NCBI GenBank assembly: GCA_002413385.1
Contig: DHWW01000135.1
Location: 2,240 to 7,328, forward strand
DNA length: 5,089 nt
From: Granulicella sp. UBA5172
GTDB lineage: Bacteria > Acidobacteriota > Terriglobia > Terriglobales > Acidobacteriaceae
Direction: 5' to 3'
Shown here: piece by piece, positions 4,318 through 5,089 of the stretch
How positions within the stretch are numbered: the stretch's first letter is position 1
Layout of the letters: each line of letters starts with the position of its first letter
Program-made: the position numbers and the translations under genes
The notes under the pieces: model-generated
The model's database searches: none
The model's input: the letters and a program-made list of their open reading frames with translations, nothing else
What the model was told of the DNA's origin: nothing

Positions 4318-5089
4318 ATGGTAAAAATGACCATGCGCGCCAGCCTCCTCCTCACCCTGCTTCTCGCACCCGCCCTCCTCCACGCCGAGACCACGTCAGC
4401 CACGCCCACCATCGCTGCCAAAACCGCCGCCATGCACCACATCCCCGGCTTCCTCCCCCTCGACTGGGACGCCGCCACCGGCAAGCTCTACCTCGAAATC
4501 CCCCGCCTCGACCCTGATGGCCGCAGCCCCGACCTCCTCTACACCAACTCCCTCCCCTACGGCACCGGCTCCAACGACCTCGGCCTCGACCGCGGCCAAA
4601 CCTCGCCCGGCCGCATCCTCCGCTTCGAGCGCTCCGGCCCCAAGATCCTCCTCGTCGAGCCCAACCAGGAATTCCGCTCCTCCGCCACCGACCCCGCCGA
4701 GCGCCTCGCCGTCACCCAGTCCTTCCCCGAATCCATCCTCTGGGGCTTCACCGTAGCCGCCGAAGACCCCGACGATTCTCAGCATCCCGGCGCAGTCCTC
4801 GTCGACGCCACCGACTTCTTCCTCCACGACGCCCACGGTGTCACTGAAACCCTCGCCTCCCTCAACCAGGGCACTTACAAAATCGACCCCACCCGCTCCA
4901 CCATCGCCCTCGACGACACCAAAGCCTTCCCCAAAAACACCGAAGTCGAAGCCATCCTCACCTTCGTCACCGACGCCGTCCCCCACGGCAAATTCGTCAG
5001 CGACGTCACCCCCGACCCCCACGCCCTCACCCTCCGCGAGCGCCACTCCTTCATCGAACTCCCTCCCCTCGACGCCAACACCGGAGGCT
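4318..5089 (+). CDS. Secreted zinc-dependent metalloprotease family protein (DUF5117-type), 5' part only
   Basis: The reading frame stays open to the window end, giving the first 257 residues. A signal peptide is visible: a short basic start, then SLLLTLLLAPALLHA (9-23) with likely cleavage after A23. The mature part matches the N-terminal domains (DUF5118/DUF5117) of large bacterial zinc-dependent metalloproteases. Evidence is GFLPLDWDAATGKLYLEI (44-61), YTNSLPYGTGSNDLGLDRG (75-93), ILRFERSGPKILLVEPNQ (100-117), SILWGF (139-144) and RERHSFIELPPL (240-251). These proteins are normally about 800 residues or more, with HExxH much further on, so the catalytic site is outside the window and activity cannot be judged. 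Three in-frame ATGs (4318, 4327, 4333) compete and none has a clear ribosome binding site. I give the first, but 4327 or 4333 would make equally good signal peptides. Codons end overwhelmingly in C. Confidence 0.85.
   Translation, partial: MVKMTMRASLLLTLLLAPALLHAETTSATPTIAAKTAAMHHIPGFLPLDWDAATGKLYLEIPRLDPDGRSPDLLYTNSLPYGTGSNDLGLDRGQTSPGRILRFERSGPKILLVEPNQEFRSSATDPAERLAVTQSFPESILWGFTVAAEDPDDSQHPGAVLVDATDFFLHDAHGVTETLASLNQGTYKIDPTRSTIALDDTKAFPKNTEVEAILTFVTDAVPHGKFVSDVTPDPHALTLRERHSFIELPPLDANTGG

Noticed and set aside
4396..5046. Minus-strand open frame (216 codons) rich in Gly/Val/Glu
   Set aside because: It is an artefact of the C-ending codons of the metalloprotease gene on the plus strand, whose family motifs are unmistakable.

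Overview
The window reads as chromosomal DNA of an Acidobacteriota member, most likely class Terriglobia (Granulicella/Edaphobacter/Terriglobus-like). The reasons are: high GC with C-ending codons; an intergenic cluster of short palindromic repeats of the type GTCATTCTGAGCGAAGC...GACCCCTGTATT, which I associate with these genomes from memory; and a DUF5117-type secreted metalloprotease. The assignment is inference, since no rRNA or other taxonomic marker lies in the window.

Minus strand, positions 1-2654: a ribosomal-protein operon in the order rplA (L1), rplJ (L10), rplL (L7/L12), reading toward what should be rpoB beyond base 1. The bases from 1 to 419 are non-coding and hold a strong 54-base imperfect hairpin in the rplL-rpoB spacer, which recalls the processing/attenuation region known in E. 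coli. rplA has a candidate sigma-70 promoter (TTGCAC, 17 bases, CATACT) and a foldable leader of about 80 bases. The usual upstream partner rplK is absent. L10 carries an unusual Ala/Glu/Pro-rich tail of about 79 residues.

Positions 2655-3192: a non-coding stretch with five short palindromic repeat elements and a very C-rich segment. It separates the ribosomal operon from the next minus-strand gene.

Positions 3193-3768, minus strand: an elongation factor P family protein whose tip loop reads PTARGG, as in the EfpL/YeiP branch, instead of the KPGKG-type loop. It has a good ribosome binding site and a TATACT -10 box.

Plus strand, from 3929: a three-helix DUF202 membrane protein. After 26 bases comes the 5' part of a secreted zinc-dependent metalloprotease-family gene that runs off the window end. 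These two genes diverge from efp.

Functionally the minus strand is translation machinery: the L1 stalk, the L10-L12 stalk that recruits GTPase factors, and a factor that rescues stalled ribosomes. The plus strand is an envelope/secretion pair with no evident link to it. I see no mobile element, CRISPR array, tRNA or rRNA. I found no clearly new multi-gene system; the unusual points are RNA structures in the r-protein operon, the L10 tail, the EF-P loop and the missing rplK.
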